Assembly (NCBI GenBank): GCA_041660385.1
Contig: JBAZWJ010000010.1
Location: forward strand, 41,207 to 105,206
Reading direction: 5' to 3'
DNA length: 64,000 nt
Source: DYJE01 sp041660385
GTDB taxonomy: Bacteria > Desulfobacterota > Desulfobacteria > Desulfobacterales > Desulfolunaceae
Shown here: in pieces, positions 20,502 to 28,910 of the stretch
Layout of the letters: each line of letters opens with the position of its first letter
How positions within the stretch are numbered: position 1 is the stretch's first letter
The notes under the pieces: model-generated
Seen by the model: the letters and a program-made list of their open reading frames with translations, nothing else
The model's database searches: none
What the model was told of the DNA's origin: nothing
Translations under genes and position numbers: made by a program

Positions 20502-23500
20502 GTGAAGACAACTTCAAACATATCAGACCTTACAAAAGCGCATGAGGTAACTCTCTCAGGGTTGATGTTCTACAATGCCCTTGAATCGATTCGAGGTGAC
20601 ATCAATCTGTTGGGCTATGTTTCGGTCATCGGGCGCGCATGGGAGGAGTTAAAACTTAACGGGGTGCTCTGTCTTGACTGCCGTCCCGTCTTGTATTTCA
20701 AAGAACATGACCACCCCCTGCCTTTGAGGGATCGCCTCCGGCTACAAAAACTTTTCTGGAATCAAGGCGTGGCAAACATCCTTGTTCTGGCTGATCCCAC
20801 AACGGTCTATATCTATTCCGGCTTGAAAGATCCGCAAAATGAACTGTCAGACAAAAATGTGGATGAGCATTCCCTGATCGAAACATTAAAGCTGGCCGAC
20901 TACGTCCAGCGAATCCACACTTTGTTCCATGATCTGGCGACCGGTCACTATTACGAAGAAAAAAAACTGGCGTTTAACCCGGACCAGACCGTGGATGCCT
21001 GGCTACTGGACAACCTTCGGGCACTTCGAAACGCCCTGATTCACGGAGATAACGGGCTGAGGCCCTCAGCGGCCCATGCGTTTATCGGACGGGTTCTCTT
21101 CCTCTGTTATCTGCTTGACCGGGGAATTGTATCCATCGGGCAACCGGAACCCGGGGTGTGCGCCACCGTGCTGCTTGCCAGACGATTGGAAGACGATTCA
21201 TTTGATGTCCGGCTCTCTGCCCTTTACGAACTGTTCAGCGATCTTAAAACCAAGTTTAACGGCAATATGTTCGATCAGGATCTGGAGAATGAAAAAAAGC
21301 TTATTCAACCGGTTCATATAGAAAAGCTGAGTCTTTTTTTAGGCGGGCATGAAGTGGAAAGAGGCCAGCGCTGTTTTGGATTCTGGCCCTATGATTTTAA
21401 AATGATTCCGGTTGAAACGATCAGTGCTGTTTATGAAGATTTTTTAACAACCGAAGATCCCAAAAACAAGCGTGAAAAAGGTGCTTTCTATACCCCGCGA
21501 TTTTTAGCGGAGATGGTTGTGGATACGGCTTTACGAAACAACACGGCCATTTTGGACGGATCTTTTCTGGACCCCTCCTGCGGATCAGGCATTTTTCTGG
21601 TTATTTTATTCAACCGGCTGGCAAACCGCTGGATTCACTCTCAAACCGGTCGGATCACTTATTCCGCAAAAGCAGAAGCTCTCCGAAATATTCTCGCCCG
21701 CCAGATCCGGGGTGTGGATATCGAGGAAACTGCCTGCCGGATTGCCTGTTTCAGTCTTTATCTGGCTTATCTCGATTTTTTCAATCCCCCGGACATTCAA
21801 AACCATGTGAAACGAACCGGCCAGCCATTGCCGAAACTCCTGGATTACGGGGACATTCCTGATCGCCCACCGGCAGATATTCCGGTTATCCTGAAAGCTG
21901 ATTTTTTGGCGAAAGAAACACTTTCAGGCGAATCATTTCAATGTATTATCGGAAATCCACCCTGGGAAGGACGGCAAAGCAAGCAGATCGCCCAGGCGTT
22001 CATGTCAAAAACGCCGGAACTGCTCAAAAAAGACGGGACAGGTTGCCTCCTGTTACCGACGAAAATTTTGCATAACCAGACGGATGCCTTTCAAGCCGAA
22101 TGGCTGAACCAGATAACCCTGGAAACGGTTCTTCAGTTGGCGGATTATCGTCGCTTGCTGTTTCAGAACGCAATAGCCCCGGCCTTTATAGCTCGTTTTA
22201 AAAATACACTCCCCCAGCCGTCGCAACACAGAATCGAGTTCATTGCTCCAAAATTCAATCGCGACGGCCTGCGAAAAGGGGTGGTAACTATTGACCCGAC
22301 AACCCGAATCTGGATACCGCTTTGTGATATCCTTGATGCAACATGGTCAAAAAACGCTCAGATGGTGTGGAAACGTCGGTTGTGGGGAACAGCTCGGGAT
22401 CAGAAGCTGCTTGATCTTCTTCAAGAACTGCCACCACTTTCCGATGTTACAGGTACACTCGAAGAAGGCAAACGCTGGAATAAAGGCCAGGGTTTTCAAC
22501 CTTTTTACCCTGAAAAGGCAAAAAACAATACGACCTACCCAAAACCCAAAACAAATCCTTGGGGCCTTGACACACATTACATTAATGCCGATCAACAAAC
22601 CCATATGGTTGTGCTGGAATCGGAATGCATATCCTTGGGAAAAAAACTCGAAGAAATTCAAGCATCAAAAGAATTTTTAAGACGGTCACCCAACGTAAAT
22701 TTATTCAAAGCCCCTATGGTTCTAATCAGTAAAGGATTTGGTAAAGTCGTCTATTGTGATCATGATGTAGTTTTTCAAGACGTTTTGCGTTCTATTTCTG
22801 GCCCCGATGACGACTCGAATTTATTGATTTTTTTGACAGCTTATTTAAGATCAAATTTGGCCAGATATTTTTTATTTCATACTTCAACAAGTTGGGGAAC
22901 AGAGAGAGATCAAGTCCATTTAAACGAAGTTCTTAGAGTCCCATTCCCCTTACCTAATCATGAATTCATTTCACCGGATTCAAGGAAAATCGTAAAACAG
23001 ATTGATCAAAAAATCATAGCACTTAAAAACCGACTTCAAAAAACATTCAATGCTCTGAAGTCAGAAGCAGAACAGTATTCTTTGTTCGACAAGAAGGCAA
23101 CTGACGCCAACATCACAAAAAAATGGCTGAAAGAGCGAAGCCGCATGGTCAAAGCGGTTCAAGATGAAATAGAACCTCTGATTTACAGCTATTTTGGTCT
23201 GACCGACCAGGAAATCATGCTGATTGAAGACACCATCAACGTGTTCGAACCCAGCTCCACACCAACCACCTGGAATTCATCCAAAACCGTGACTCTCGAT
23301 CCCATTGAAAAAACACGTATCGAGCCTTATAAAACCAAAGGGTTGTCTGCGTATGCGGACACGCTGACGCACACCCTGAACCAATGGGCAGAAGCGGAAG
23401 GCTCACTCTGCAAAGTTCATGCAGAAGGTGGAACGGACCGGCAGACCGGCCTTGCCATGGTGACGGTCAGTCTGGCGGATTCAGAATTGCCGTTTAAAAA

Positions 23501-23723
23501 AACCGAGATTTCACATGACCTCGCAAAGCACTTGAATGAGTTTCACCAGCACATATCAGCCATTCATGGAACCTTGATATACCACCGTGGCATTCTTCTT
23601 TTCCAGGGAGAACACATTCATATTGTTCGACCGAACATCCTCCTGAACTGGACGCGCACAGCGGCATTAAACGATGCGGCCCGGATTTACGGAGAGATAG
23701 CCCAAGCCCGTGAGGAATCTTGA
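20502..23723 (+). CDS. Eco57I/type IIG-like N6-adenine DNA methyltransferase
   Basis: The 1,073-residue protein carries the hallmarks of N6-adenine DNA methyltransferases: a GAFYTP motif (about residue 327), the SAM-binding D-P-S-C-G-S-G (about 357) and the catalytic N-P-P-W (about 484). The first 320 residues are a helical N-terminal region of the kind seen in Eco57I-type enzymes. Residues 500-900 would hold target recognition. The last 150 residues look like an added domain I cannot name. I see no clear nuclease motif, so it may be a stand-alone methylase whose partner is the next gene. The GTG start has only a weak, distant ribosome site. It is coupled to the following gene through a TGATG junction. 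Confidence 0.82.
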   Translation: MKTTSNISDLTKAHEVTLSGLMFYNALESIRGDINLLGYVSVIGRAWEELKLNGVLCLDCRPVLYFKEHDHPLPLRDRLRLQKLFWNQGVANILVLADPTTVYIYSGLKDPQNELSDKNVDEHSLIETLKLADYVQRIHTLFHDLATGHYYEEKKLAFNPDQTVDAWLLDNLRALRNALIHGDNGLRPSAAHAFIGRVLFLCYLLDRGIVSIGQPEPGVCATVLLARRLEDDSFDVRLSALYELFSDLKTKFNGNMFDQDLENEKKLIQPVHIEKLSLFLGGHEVERGQRCFGFWPYDFKMIPVETISAVYEDFLTTEDPKNKREKGAFYTPRFLAEMVVDTALRNNTAILDGSFLDPSCGSGIFLVILFNRLANRWIHSQTGRITYSAKAEALRNILARQIRGVDIEETACRIACFSLYLAYLDFFNPPDIQNHVKRTGQPLPKLLDYGDIPDRPPADIPVILKADFLAKETLSGESFQCIIGNPPWEGRQSKQIAQAFMSKTPELLKKDGTGCLLLPTKILHNQTDAFQAEWLNQITLETVLQLADYRRLLFQNAIAPAFIARFKNTLPQPSQHRIEFIAPKFNRDGLRKGVVTIDPTTRIWIPLCDILDATWSKNAQMVWKRRLWGTARDQKLLDLLQELPPLSDVTGTLEEGKRWNKGQGFQPFYPEKAKNNTTYPKPKTNPWGLDTHYINADQQTHMVVLESECISLGKKLEEIQASKEFLRRSPNVNLFKAPMVLISKGFGKVVYCDHDVVFQDVLRSISGPDDDSNLLIFLTAYLRSNLARYFLFHTSTSWGTERDQVHLNEVLRVPFPLPNHEFISPDSRKIVKQIDQKIIALKNRLQKTFNALKSEAEQYSLFDKKATDANITKKWLKERSRMVKAVQDEIEPLIYSYFGLTDQEIMLIEDTINVFEPSSTPTTWNSSKTVTLDPIEKTRIEPYKTKGLSAYADTLTHTLNQWAEAEGSLCKVHAEGGTDRQTGLAMVTVSLADSELPFKKTEISHDLAKHLNEFHQHISAIHGTLIYHRGILLFQGEHIHIVRPNILLNWTRTAALNDAARIYGEIAQAREES

Positions 23724-24355
23724 TGGGCAATGAAACAAAAGAATTCCGCCGTCTTTTCCCGAAAGGACATATCCCGATCATTCTTTCCCGTATTGTTCAG
23801 GCTGGAGAAACTCTTTGTAAAGAAACTGAAAATGATCTTGAGAATTGGATTTCAAGACGCCTTTATTATCGACTTATCCGGATTGATTCTTTCAGGAACG
23901 GTCCGCTTGATATTCGATTACAACCTGAAATCGTATCAGTCGATTCAGATGAAAACCATGCCCAAGGCCAAATTGACTTTCTTGTATCATGTGGCTTTGG
24001 TGCTGAAGTTTATTTCGCGATTGAGGCTAAACGATTGAGGTTCCCAAGAACCAACGGGACAATAAATACCGGTAATGACGCTTATGTCAACGACGGCATG
24101 ATGCGTTTTGTTGAAGGCCAATATGCTCCGTTCATGACCACCGGAGCCATGCTGGGATACATCTTTGATGGCAACCTTTCAAAATCCTGTTCCGGTGTTG
24201 CAAAATATATTGGCGGTAAAAAGAATGAACTCAAGCTCATGCCGCCCCAAAAACTTACCACATCAAAAATTCTTCCCACCAATGATGTTTATGAGACAAG
24301 GCATGATCTCAATGAAAGAGATTTCACTCTTTATCATATTTTTTTGACTGTTTAG
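23723..24355 (+). CDS. PD-(D/E)XK-like putative nuclease paired with the methyltransferase
   Basis: A 210-residue protein. Its ATG overlaps the methyltransferase stop by one base (TGATG) and has a GAGGA ribosome site 6 bases upstream, so I prefer it to the in-frame TTG three bases earlier. The stretch with Asp85, Glu101 and Lys103 (Q-I-D-F-L-V, then F-A-I-E-A-K) fits the D-x(n)-E-x-K core of PD-(D/E)XK nucleases, and Glu40 could be the helix Glu. The motif is seen directly; nuclease activity is inference. Genetic coupling to a DNA methyltransferase suggests the cleaving half of a two-gene restriction-modification-like system. I cannot match it to a named family. Confidence 0.6.
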   Translation: MGNETKEFRRLFPKGHIPIILSRIVQAGETLCKETENDLENWISRRLYYRLIRIDSFRNGPLDIRLQPEIVSVDSDENHAQGQIDFLVSCGFGAEVYFAIEAKRLRFPRTNGTINTGNDAYVNDGMMRFVEGQYAPFMTTGAMLGYIFDGNLSKSCSGVAKYIGGKKNELKLMPPQKLTTSKILPTNDVYETRHDLNERDFTLYHIFLTV

Positions 24356-24417
24356 TGTGGGCAAATACTCCAGTGTTATTCCCTCCATCCTGTCAATTTA
24401 GACGGAATTCACTTTAT

Positions 24418-24443
24418 GGGCGACCGGCTGGTCGCCCTTTTTT
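24418..24443 (+). terminator. Rho-independent terminator after the methyltransferase/nuclease pair
   Basis: Perfect 8-bp stem GGGCGACC/GGTCGCCC with a GGCT loop, followed by six T. It lies 62 bases after the nuclease stop and sits between convergent genes. Confidence 0.75.
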
Positions 24444-24539
24444 AATGACCTCAGGTCGTTCTTCGTCATGAACCAACGCGTACCTTTCGCTTCATAGGCG
24501 GACATTATCTATGTGCGACCTGCGTGGCAGAGACACCAA

Positions 24540-24559
24540 GGGCGACCAGCAGGTCGCCC
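24540..24559. repeat. Second copy of the GGGCGACC palindrome
   Basis: GGGCGACC-AGCA-GGTCGCCC repeats the stem of the terminator at 24418 exactly, with a different loop and no T-run. Two identical palindromes 114 bases apart in a convergent gap look like members of an extragenic palindromic repeat family rather than two terminators. Confidence 0.6.
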
Positions 24560-24630
24560 CTACGAAATTCGGCAAAAAAAAATCAAAAAAAGAATCCCGG
24601 GTAAATATCGTCGTTCGCCATAGTTCTTAA

Positions 24631-26067
24631 TCACCCGGAACCCGGTGTCATCGCGATATGGAGTTCAACTTCCAATGTGTATTTCTGAGGCTCCGGGCCG
24701 GTTGCCCCTTCGATGCTGAAAAGGCGAAGGTCAATTGGGAAAGATCCTTGAACAATGAGAACAGGCGATCCCACATCATCGAGGACAGGTTCGATTTGAA
24801 CCGGGAGGGAAAGAGGGATTGTGCGTCCTTTGAGCGAGAAGGTTCCGGTCAGTTGAACGATGGACATACGGCCAAACGAGAGCTGCTTGTCCTGGCTGAT
24901 AGCGGATGCCAGGGTGAATTCAGAATAGGGGTGATTTTCAAGATCGAGAAAAAGGGCGCTTTTGATGACCTTGTCCAGATCAGTCTCACCCATGGTCACC
25001 GAATCGCTGTGGGCCCGCACTCGGCCTTTCATGCCGGAAAAAGCAAGGTCGACAGGGAAATTTACCTGACCTGAGGTCATTTTGAATTCCCCGGTGTAAT
25101 TGTCAAGGGGCGCCAGGAAATGAAATTGAATCATGGGGTCATCGTCAAGAGGTTTTGCGGGGACATGCCAGGCTGCGGGAAGCTGGATAACCGTTGACTT
25201 AACGTTTTTCATGACACGGGGGGCCGGGGGAAGGGCATAACCCAGTGATTCCCAGGTCACCACCGGGGTTTTCAGGCTGACAAAGTCGAAGCCGTCTCCG
25301 CCATAAGGATCGGCCAGGTGTTTTTTAACTTCAGCTTCCATCAGGGCGCCCGCTTGTTTGAAAAGATCTTTGCGGTGATTCCATGGGCCGATTATTTTAT
25401 TTTCCTTGAGTTCGAAAACAGGTTTTTTGCAATGAAACTGGGAATAGAGGGCCAGGGAAATGAACAAGGTGCCATCGCCACCCCTCCAGGGATAAAAGTC
25501 CATGTAAAATCCGCGGTCACCTCGTCTGACCAGGGTTTTATCTTTCATGGCGAAAGACGAAAACCCTGAGACGATGGCGGTGATGCTTTCATCATGAAAC
25601 GCTTGATCCGTGTATCCATCAGGACGGGTTCCTCCAAGATCGGATACTTTGAGCGGTGAATAGACCGCACCTCTGCCTGAGACCATCACGGGAGTATGAT
25701 TAAGAACGAATTTCTCTTTGCCCTGCGGAATCCGACGAGAAGTCCTGATGAAATTTTTTATTCGCTGGGTTGTGTTGGTCCGACCCTGGTAAATGGACCG
25801 GCCAAGATGGTTCTGGTAGACGATCAGAGGTGTGATGGTCACATCTTCAGGCGCTCCTTTTTCGAGTTTGTCGACTACGACATTCACGTTCATTTCTTTT
25901 GCCATATTCAGGATGTCCGGAAGGGTTTTGTCCTGAAAGACAGCATTGACAGGAGACATGCTCTTATTTGTGATAATGATCAACGATTCTCCAGAATAGG
26001 CCGACAGGGAAACTGGAAACATGATGACGATTAACATGAGTGACTCTGTTATCCTGCACTTCCTCAT
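24631..26067 (-). CDS. Secreted two-part protein with C-terminal YceI-like domain
   Basis: I start it at the ATG at 26067, which has AGGAG seven bases upstream and leads straight into a signal peptide (hydrophobic core ending near S-L-S-A). An ATG 30 bases earlier is also open. Of 478 residues, the first 300 are unassigned. The C-terminal 150 read like a YceI domain: a beta-rich lipocalin-type fold with the F-S-G-M-K-G-R, D-L-E-N-H-P-Y-S-E-F and F-S-L-K-G-R-T elements. YceI proteins are periplasmic and bind isoprenoid-like lipids; the ligand here is unknown. It follows the single-domain YceI gene by 26 bases, so they probably form one operon and act on related ligands. Confidence 0.65.
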   Translation of the reverse strand: MRKCRITESLMLIVIMFPVSLSAYSGESLIIITNKSMSPVNAVFQDKTLPDILNMAKEMNVNVVVDKLEKGAPEDVTITPLIVYQNHLGRSIYQGRTNTTQRIKNFIRTSRRIPQGKEKFVLNHTPVMVSGRGAVYSPLKVSDLGGTRPDGYTDQAFHDESITAIVSGFSSFAMKDKTLVRRGDRGFYMDFYPWRGGDGTLFISLALYSQFHCKKPVFELKENKIIGPWNHRKDLFKQAGALMEAEVKKHLADPYGGDGFDFVSLKTPVVTWESLGYALPPAPRVMKNVKSTVIQLPAAWHVPAKPLDDDPMIQFHFLAPLDNYTGEFKMTSGQVNFPVDLAFSGMKGRVRAHSDSVTMGETDLDKVIKSALFLDLENHPYSEFTLASAISQDKQLSFGRMSIVQLTGTFSLKGRTIPLSLPVQIEPVLDDVGSPVLIVQGSFPIDLRLFSIEGATGPEPQKYTLEVELHIAMTPGSG

Positions 26068-26093
26068 GGTGCTTCTCCTGGGTTTCAAAGATG

Positions 26094-26723
26094 TCACGGT
26101 TTGTTCGTTTTGCAGCCGCCGGAAATGTTGAGTCGTAGCTGGATGGTATCCGAAACAAGTGCAATTGGAGCCTCCGGATTGATATTGAAATCTTTTCTGC
26201 TGATTTCAAAAGAGGAACGCAAAACCATCAGGTCACCCATGGCTCCGGGGAATCTGTCTTTGAGTTTACCGGGAAGAAGTGTGAGAGATACCGGTGCCGA
26301 AATGGTCTTGGTAACACCACCAATGCTCATGTCACCCTCCACGATAAACTGGTATTTTGATTCCGAACTTTCGCCTGTTTTTATGGTTCTACGGAATACA
26401 AAGGTGATGGTCGGATGGGCTTCGGCATTTAACCAGGGTTTGGAAAGCAGAACCTGGGTCATGGTGCTGTTGGTCATGGTAATGGACGATGTGGGAATCG
26501 TCAAAGTTCCATGAATTATTTTTCTTTCAACGGGGTCGATAGTGATCGTCCCCTTGATGGAATGAGCAAAACCGGTCATGGATTCCAAATCCGAGTCAAG
26601 GACGATGGAAACTGCATTTACTCCTTTAGGATCATTGAAATCGTAGGTTGCGGGATTTGCCTGAGCGGAAATTGAAACACAAAAGACAATGAACAGTGAG
26701 ATGAATATCGCTTTATGATGCAT
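26094..26723 (-). CDS. YceI family periplasmic protein
   Basis: The ATG at 26723 is chosen because GGAGGT sits four bases upstream; two earlier in-frame ATGs lack a site. The 209-residue product has a signal peptide ending near S-A-Q-A and then one YceI domain, with typical S-x-x-G-x-A-x-x-I-K-G, A-E-A-H-P-T-I-T-F and D-M-S-I-G-G-V-T-K features. These proteins are beta-barrel lipid-binding carriers of the periplasm. It is the first gene of the pair, with its promoter at 26809-26837. Confidence 0.85.
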   Translation of the reverse strand: MHHKAIFISLFIVFCVSISAQANPATYDFNDPKGVNAVSIVLDSDLESMTGFAHSIKGTITIDPVERKIIHGTLTIPTSSITMTNSTMTQVLLSKPWLNAEAHPTITFVFRRTIKTGESSESKYQFIVEGDMSIGGVTKTISAPVSLTLLPGKLKDRFPGAMGDLMVLRSSFEISRKDFNINPEAPIALVSDTIQLRLNISGGCKTNKP

Positions 26724-26808
26724 GTGGACCTCCATGATGAATCTCAATGTGTTGAATGTTTATATTGAAAGAACGTAATATGCATGAAAAACGTAATGTA
26801 TAACTGAC

Positions 26809-26837
26809 ATAATGTTAACGATTAAGGGTGTTGTCAA
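26809..26837 (-). promoter_or_regulatory. Sigma70-like promoter of the YceI operon
   Basis: On the minus strand: TTGACA (26837-26832), 17-base spacer, CATTAT (26814-26809), predicting an 80-base leader. A 6-1-6 palindrome GTGTTG-T-CAACAC (26828-26840) covers the -35 and could be an operator. The remainder of the gap between 26724 and 27063 is AT-rich without other clear signals. Confidence 0.5.
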
Positions 26838-27063
26838 CACATTCGCGCTCAGGCAATCTGAGTGGGCAGCACCACTGAAAATAATATTTTTTAACGAAAT
26901 AGCATTGAGTATTGAATATATATTCCATATTTGGGACTAATTTGTTGCTTAATTGCATTAATGTAACTATTGTTGCGGGTAACACGCTGAATTCACGATG
27001 TTATTTATGGATAGATTCTTGCAGTGCTACATTTTAACACTTACACTACAGCAAGGAGAAAAT

Positions 27064-27531
27064 ATGACCGATTCATTAACTATCATAAGCAGCGTGGGAA
27101 AAAAAAGTGACAAAGAAACAGGTGAACCAGAGGCACACTGGAGCATCTGGTTAAGGGAAGGCCGTCAGTATTTCAGAGCGGGAAGCGGAGAAAAGGGCAG
27201 ATTCAACAACGCTGTTTTATATAATCTGCTCGCCATGGCTTTTGAAAAATTTATTATGGCCATTCTGGGATTTCATCTTTCATTGCCGATCAACCATACG
27301 TTTACGGATCTCATTTATTCACTTGAAAAGTTCTATCCCTTGGATGGAGAAACTAAGGAAATCCTTTTGAAACTTGAAACGAAACAGGAAATCTGCTCGT
27401 TTGAAGACTGCATGCGTGCCGATGTTTCGGATGAAGACATTGGAATCATGAGGGAAACAATTCGAAAATTTGATACCATGGCCAGCGATGTGTGCATAAA
27501 AGCCAATGCTCCCAAAATGGTGTTTTCGTAG
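27064..27531 (+). CDS. Small helical HEPN-like protein
   Basis: I start it at the ATG at 27064, behind a good AAGGAG; an upstream ATG at 26998 has no ribosome site and adds an unlikely N-terminus. The 155-residue protein opens with a beta-rich stretch (a possible binding surface with H-W-S-I-W). A helical bundle follows (A-V-L-Y-N-L-L-A-M-A-F-E-K-F), as in HEPN domains, which often occur in nucleic-acid or toxin-antitoxin contexts. I do not see a clear R-x4-6-H catalytic motif, so RNase activity is not supported. No antitoxin-like partner adjoins it. Function unknown. Confidence 0.5.
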   Translation: MTDSLTIISSVGKKSDKETGEPEAHWSIWLREGRQYFRAGSGEKGRFNNAVLYNLLAMAFEKFIMAILGFHLSLPINHTFTDLIYSLEKFYPLDGETKEILLKLETKQEICSFEDCMRADVSDEDIGIMRETIRKFDTMASDVCIKANAPKMVFS

Positions 27532-27553
27532 GTTGATCTAAAAATCAAAAAAG

Positions 27554-27584
27554 AAAAGGGCCGCATAAAATATGCAGCCCTTTT
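27554..27584. terminator. Bidirectional terminator
   Basis: AAAAGGGC-x-GCATA pairs with TATGC-x-GCCCTTTT around an AAA loop. A-run and T-run on both sides allow it to end the HEPN-like gene on the plus strand and the gap-tpiA-secG-tRNA unit on the minus strand. Confidence 0.75.
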
Positions 27585-27592
27585 CATATGTA

Positions 27593-27677
27593 TGGTGCCG
27601 AAGGGGAGACTTGAACTCCCACGGGTCGCCCCACACGGCCCTCAACCGTGCGCGTCTACCAATTCCGCCACTTCGGC
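27593..27677 (-). tRNA. tRNA-Leu(GAG)
   Basis: An 85-base cloverleaf with encoded CCA. The acceptor stem is GCCGAAG/CTTCGGC. The anticodon arm CACGG-TTGAGGG-CCGTG gives anticodon GAG. A long variable arm, as expected for Leu, precedes the TTCAAGT T-loop. It lies 23 bases after secG on the same strand and probably ends that transcript. Confidence 0.95.
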
Positions 27678-27700
27678 TTGTCGACTTTTATGTTTCTGAC

Positions 27701-28126
27701 CTAAGGTTGCTTAGAGCCTTCCGGAGCGGTTGCAGGTGCTTCGGAACCTTTGTCAGCAGTGGGAACTGCGGGCACCGTTTTTTCGGTATCAGCCGCTTCC
27801 ACCGGTGTGCTTTTCGGTGCTTCTTCTTTTGGAACAGCTGGAACAGTCTGTTCAGTTATCGGAGCTTCGACTCCCATAACGGAAGGAGTTTCTTTAATTT
27901 TGCCTGAATTATAAGCAAGAAATAATGACGTCAGCATGAAAACAACGGCAATGCCGGTTGTCACTTTGCTGAGAATTGTCGATGCTCCCGTTGTTCCAAA
28001 AAGAGCCTGGCCACCGGCCCCTCCCATGGAGGCTCCGATATCCGCACCTTTACCTGCCTGAAGAAGAACGATCAGGATCAGTGATATGCAGGCCAGAACA
28101 TGTAATATAACGACCAATAAGATCAT
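27701..28126 (-). CDS. secG: Preprotein translocase subunit SecG
   Basis: SecG is the small inner-membrane subunit of the SecYEG channel. The 141-residue protein has two transmembrane helices (residues 3-20 and about 55-72) around the conserved G-K-G-A-D-I-G-x-x-x-G-G loop and F-G-T-x-G. A Pro/Ala/Lys/Glu-rich tail of about 60 residues extends it beyond the usual core. It starts 18 bases after tpiA, in the common gap/tpiA/secG order. Confidence 0.93.
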   Translation of the reverse strand: MILLVVILHVLACISLILIVLLQAGKGADIGASMGGAGGQALFGTTGASTILSKVTTGIAVVFMLTSLFLAYNSGKIKETPSVMGVEAPITEQTVPAVPKEEAPKSTPVEAADTEKTVPAVPTADKGSEAPATAPEGSKQP

Positions 28127-28144
28127 ATAAACCTAAACGTTATT

Positions 28145-28903
28145 TTAAAGATACCGGATAATGTCATTGAACGTTTCCGCTGAAAGACTCGCACCGCCAA
28201 CCAGTGCACCGTCCACATCTTCAAGTTTCATCAACTCGGAAATGTTAGCGGGTTTGACGCTCCCACCATAGATGATCCTGATGCTTTCTGCAAAATTATT
28301 TTCAAACATCGAGATCAGCAGTGACCTGAGAAAACCGTGAACTTCCTGAACCTGAGCGGGTGATGCTGTCTTACCTGTACCGATTGCCCACACAGGCTCA
28401 TAGGCGACCACAAGATCCTTCAGTGCGTCAGAGCCGAGTCCTTTTAACCCGTCTTTTACCTGTTTGTCAAGCACATTCATCGTTTTTTGTTCATCTCGGT
28501 CTTTTTCCGTTTCTCCGATACAGAATACGGGAACAAGATGGTGTTTGATAGCGCTTGAGATGCGACGGTTGACCGTTTCATCGGTCTCACCAAAAAACTG
28601 GCGTCGTTCCGAATGTCCGATGAGAACATGGGTGCATCCGCAAGCCGTAATCATACCGGCGGAAATTTCACCCGTAAAAGCGCCTTCTTCTTCCCAATGG
28701 AGTGTCTGGGCTCCAAGGGCGACGGAGCTTCCTTTCAAGGACTCGGCAACCGGAACAAGAGATGTGAACGATGGAGCGATCATGATGTCCACAGCCGTCA
28801 CACCCTTTGTCAGGGCCACAAGACGGGAGGCCGTATCAACGGCGTCATTCCATGTTTTGAACATTTTCCAGTTTCCGGCGATAAGGGGTCTGCGTCTGGA
28901 CAT
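28145..28903 (-). CDS. tpiA: Triose-phosphate isomerase
   Basis: Interconverts dihydroxyacetone phosphate and glyceraldehyde 3-phosphate in glycolysis and gluconeogenesis. The start at 28903 follows AGGAGG closely and gives 252 residues, the normal family length; longer readings add non-homologous sequence that overlaps gap. Catalytic features are visible: Asn11/Lys13 in G-N-W-K-M, the His in G-H-S-E-R-R, the Glu in A-Y-E-P-V-W-A-I-G-T-G, and the phosphate-binding Y-G-G-S-V. It lies 7 bases after gap. Confidence 0.96.
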   Translation of the reverse strand: MSRRRPLIAGNWKMFKTWNDAVDTASRLVALTKGVTAVDIMIAPSFTSLVPVAESLKGSSVALGAQTLHWEEEGAFTGEISAGMITACGCTHVLIGHSERRQFFGETDETVNRRISSAIKHHLVPVFCIGETEKDRDEQKTMNVLDKQVKDGLKGLGSDALKDLVVAYEPVWAIGTGKTASPAQVQEVHGFLRSLLISMFENNFAESIRIIYGGSVKPANISELMKLEDVDGALVGGASLSAETFNDIIRYL

Positions 28904-28910
28904 AACCCTC

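Noticed and set aside
27064..27531. Toxin of a HEPN/MNT pair
   Set aside because: No catalytic R-x4-6-H motif seen and no antitoxin gene beside it.
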